Both the position numbers and the translations under genes were made by a program. Source: Candidatus Omnitrophota bacterium (GTDB taxonomy: Bacteria; Omnitrophota; Gorgyraeia; Zapsychrales; Fredricksoniimonadaceae). Taken from it: a DNA stretch of 7,127 nucleotides. The notes under the pieces were generated by a model that saw only the letters and a list, made by a program, of their open reading frames with translations, ran no database searches and had not been told where the DNA came from. Each line of letters opens with the position of its first letter. Within the stretch, counting starts at the first letter, position 1. Below are positions 6,899 to 7,127 of the stretch, piece by piece. The DNA is taken from the NCBI GenBank assembly GCA_016196515.1, contig JACPXN010000009.1, forward strand, positions 1 through 7,127, read 5' to 3'.

Positions 6899-6929
6899 AC
6901 CCGCCTGCACCGTAAGGCACATAGCGGGT
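6899..6929 (-). ncRNA. Strand-biased hairpin, possible small RNA or terminator on the minus strand
   Basis: The outer stem ACCCGC/GCGGGT (6899-6904, 6924-6929) encloses an inner six-pair stem (6906-6911, 6916-6921) and a GTAA/TTAC tetraloop. On the minus strand the inner stem is U-A, G-C, U.G, G.U, C-G, C-G. On the plus strand the two wobbles become C-A and A-C mismatches. This favours a minus-strand RNA. There the hairpin is followed by TTTCGTGATTTT and starts roughly 15 bases after the expected start of the adjacent leftward promoter. It may be a short RNA of about 50-65 nt, or the terminator of the nuoN-like gene. On the plus strand it also sits just after the NYN stop. Confidence 0.4.
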
Positions 6930-6950
6930 CCGGATGACTTGTCTAAATAA

Positions 6951-6978
6951 AGTATATAAGGTAATTGAATTTTGTCAA
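6951..6978 (-). promoter_or_regulatory. Sigma70-type promoter pointing leftward
   Basis: On the minus strand a perfect -35 (TTGACA, plus positions 6973-6978) is followed after 16 bases by TATACT (6951-6956), close to the TATAAT consensus. Transcription would start near 6944 and run into the hairpin and then antisense through the NYN gene. The promoter lies 9 bases beyond the stop of the nuoN-like gene, so it does not drive that gene. Confidence 0.55.
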
Positions 6979-6987
6979 GCTTTAGGC

Positions 6988-7127
6988 TTATGGGTGGATG
7001 AGGGACATTCCTTTGACGGCGGTGATGGCCGCGTCAAGGAAGGGGCCCTGGAAGATCCCGATGCCGACGATGCCGATGATGGCAACTCCGAGGACTAAGC
7101 GCATGGGTAAGGATACCGGGATGGGGG
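6988..7127 (-). CDS. nuoN: C-terminal end of a NuoN-like proton-translocating subunit of complex I, 5'-truncated
   Basis: The minus-strand frame is open from the window edge to a TAA at 6988-6990 and gives 45 residues: PIPVSLPMRLVLGVAIIGIV, then GIGIFQGPFLDAAITAVKGM and SLIHP. A hydrophobic last transmembrane helix ending in G-x-F/Y-x-x-P-F-L-D-A-A is typical of the C-terminus of NuoN, a membrane subunit of NADH-quinone oxidoreductase related to antiporters. NuoM, NuoL or an Mrp-type subunit has a similar ending and remains possible from so short a piece. A NuoI-like gene lies at the other end of the window on the opposite strand, which makes a complex I role more credible. Residues GPFLDAAITA are encoded in and around the 18-bp repeat shared with 6163-6180. 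Confidence 0.6.
   Translation of the reverse strand, partial: PIPVSLPMRLVLGVAIIGIVGIGIFQGPFLDAAITAVKGMSLIHP
7028..7045. repeat. Right copy of the 18-bp direct repeat, inside the nuoN-like coding end
   Basis: Identical to 6163-6180 and in the same orientation. It encodes part of PFLDAA of the nuoN-like C-terminus. To its left the sequence continues the gene to a different stop than the left copy has, so the two gene ends differ: AITAVKGMSLIHP here, AVTAG there. Confidence 0.7.

Noticed and set aside
6890..6950. Integron attC site after the NYN gene
   Set aside because: The hairpin is the right kind of place for one, but I find no RYYYAAC and GTTRRRY core pair bounding it, and no integrase or neighbouring cassettes.

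Overview
The window looks like a chromosomal segment from a Gram-negative-type bacterium of fairly high GC content. The gene content (complex I subunits, a membrane-anchored trehalose-phosphate synthase, a GH15 enzyme and a CPA2-type antiporter) would fit a deep-branching lineage such as Omnitrophota or a deltaproteobacterium-like group. That placement is a guess, because no marker gene is present.

Left edge (1-293, +): the C-terminal part of a NuoI-like protein with two 4Fe-4S binding motifs. Centre (303-6136, +): a tightly packed run of genes, probably one operon. It starts with a membrane-anchored OtsA (GT20) carrying an N-terminal sensor-like region and HAMP linker. In this sequence that gene is split into two reading frames by an apparent frameshift near 590-600. 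OtsB (trehalose-6-phosphate phosphatase) follows with an ATGA overlap, then a GH15 glucoamylase/trehalase-type enzyme with another ATGA overlap, then a CPA2-type cation:proton antiporter 9 bases further on. OtsA and OtsB together make trehalose from a nucleotide-glucose and glucose-6-phosphate. The GH15 enzyme could break trehalose or glucans down, and the antiporter adds ion/pH homeostasis. The set reads as an osmotic or envelope stress module whose first enzyme may be gated by an extracytoplasmic signal.

Right part (6137-7127): an AT-rich island with one small NYN-domain (LabA/DUF88-like) putative nuclease gene, three inverted repeats, and a good sigma70-type promoter pointing leftward, antisense to the NYN gene. 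At the right edge is the C-terminal end of a minus-strand gene that resembles NuoN. An exact 18-bp stretch of that C-terminal coding end recurs at 6163-6180, on the other side of the island and in the same orientation. There it can be read as a short remnant of the same gene end (APFLDAAVTAG-stop). This suggests that the NYN segment inserted into the 3' end of the nuoN-like gene and displaced the old end. It is the most unusual signal in the window.

I saw no tRNA, rRNA, CRISPR array, transposase or integrase in the window.
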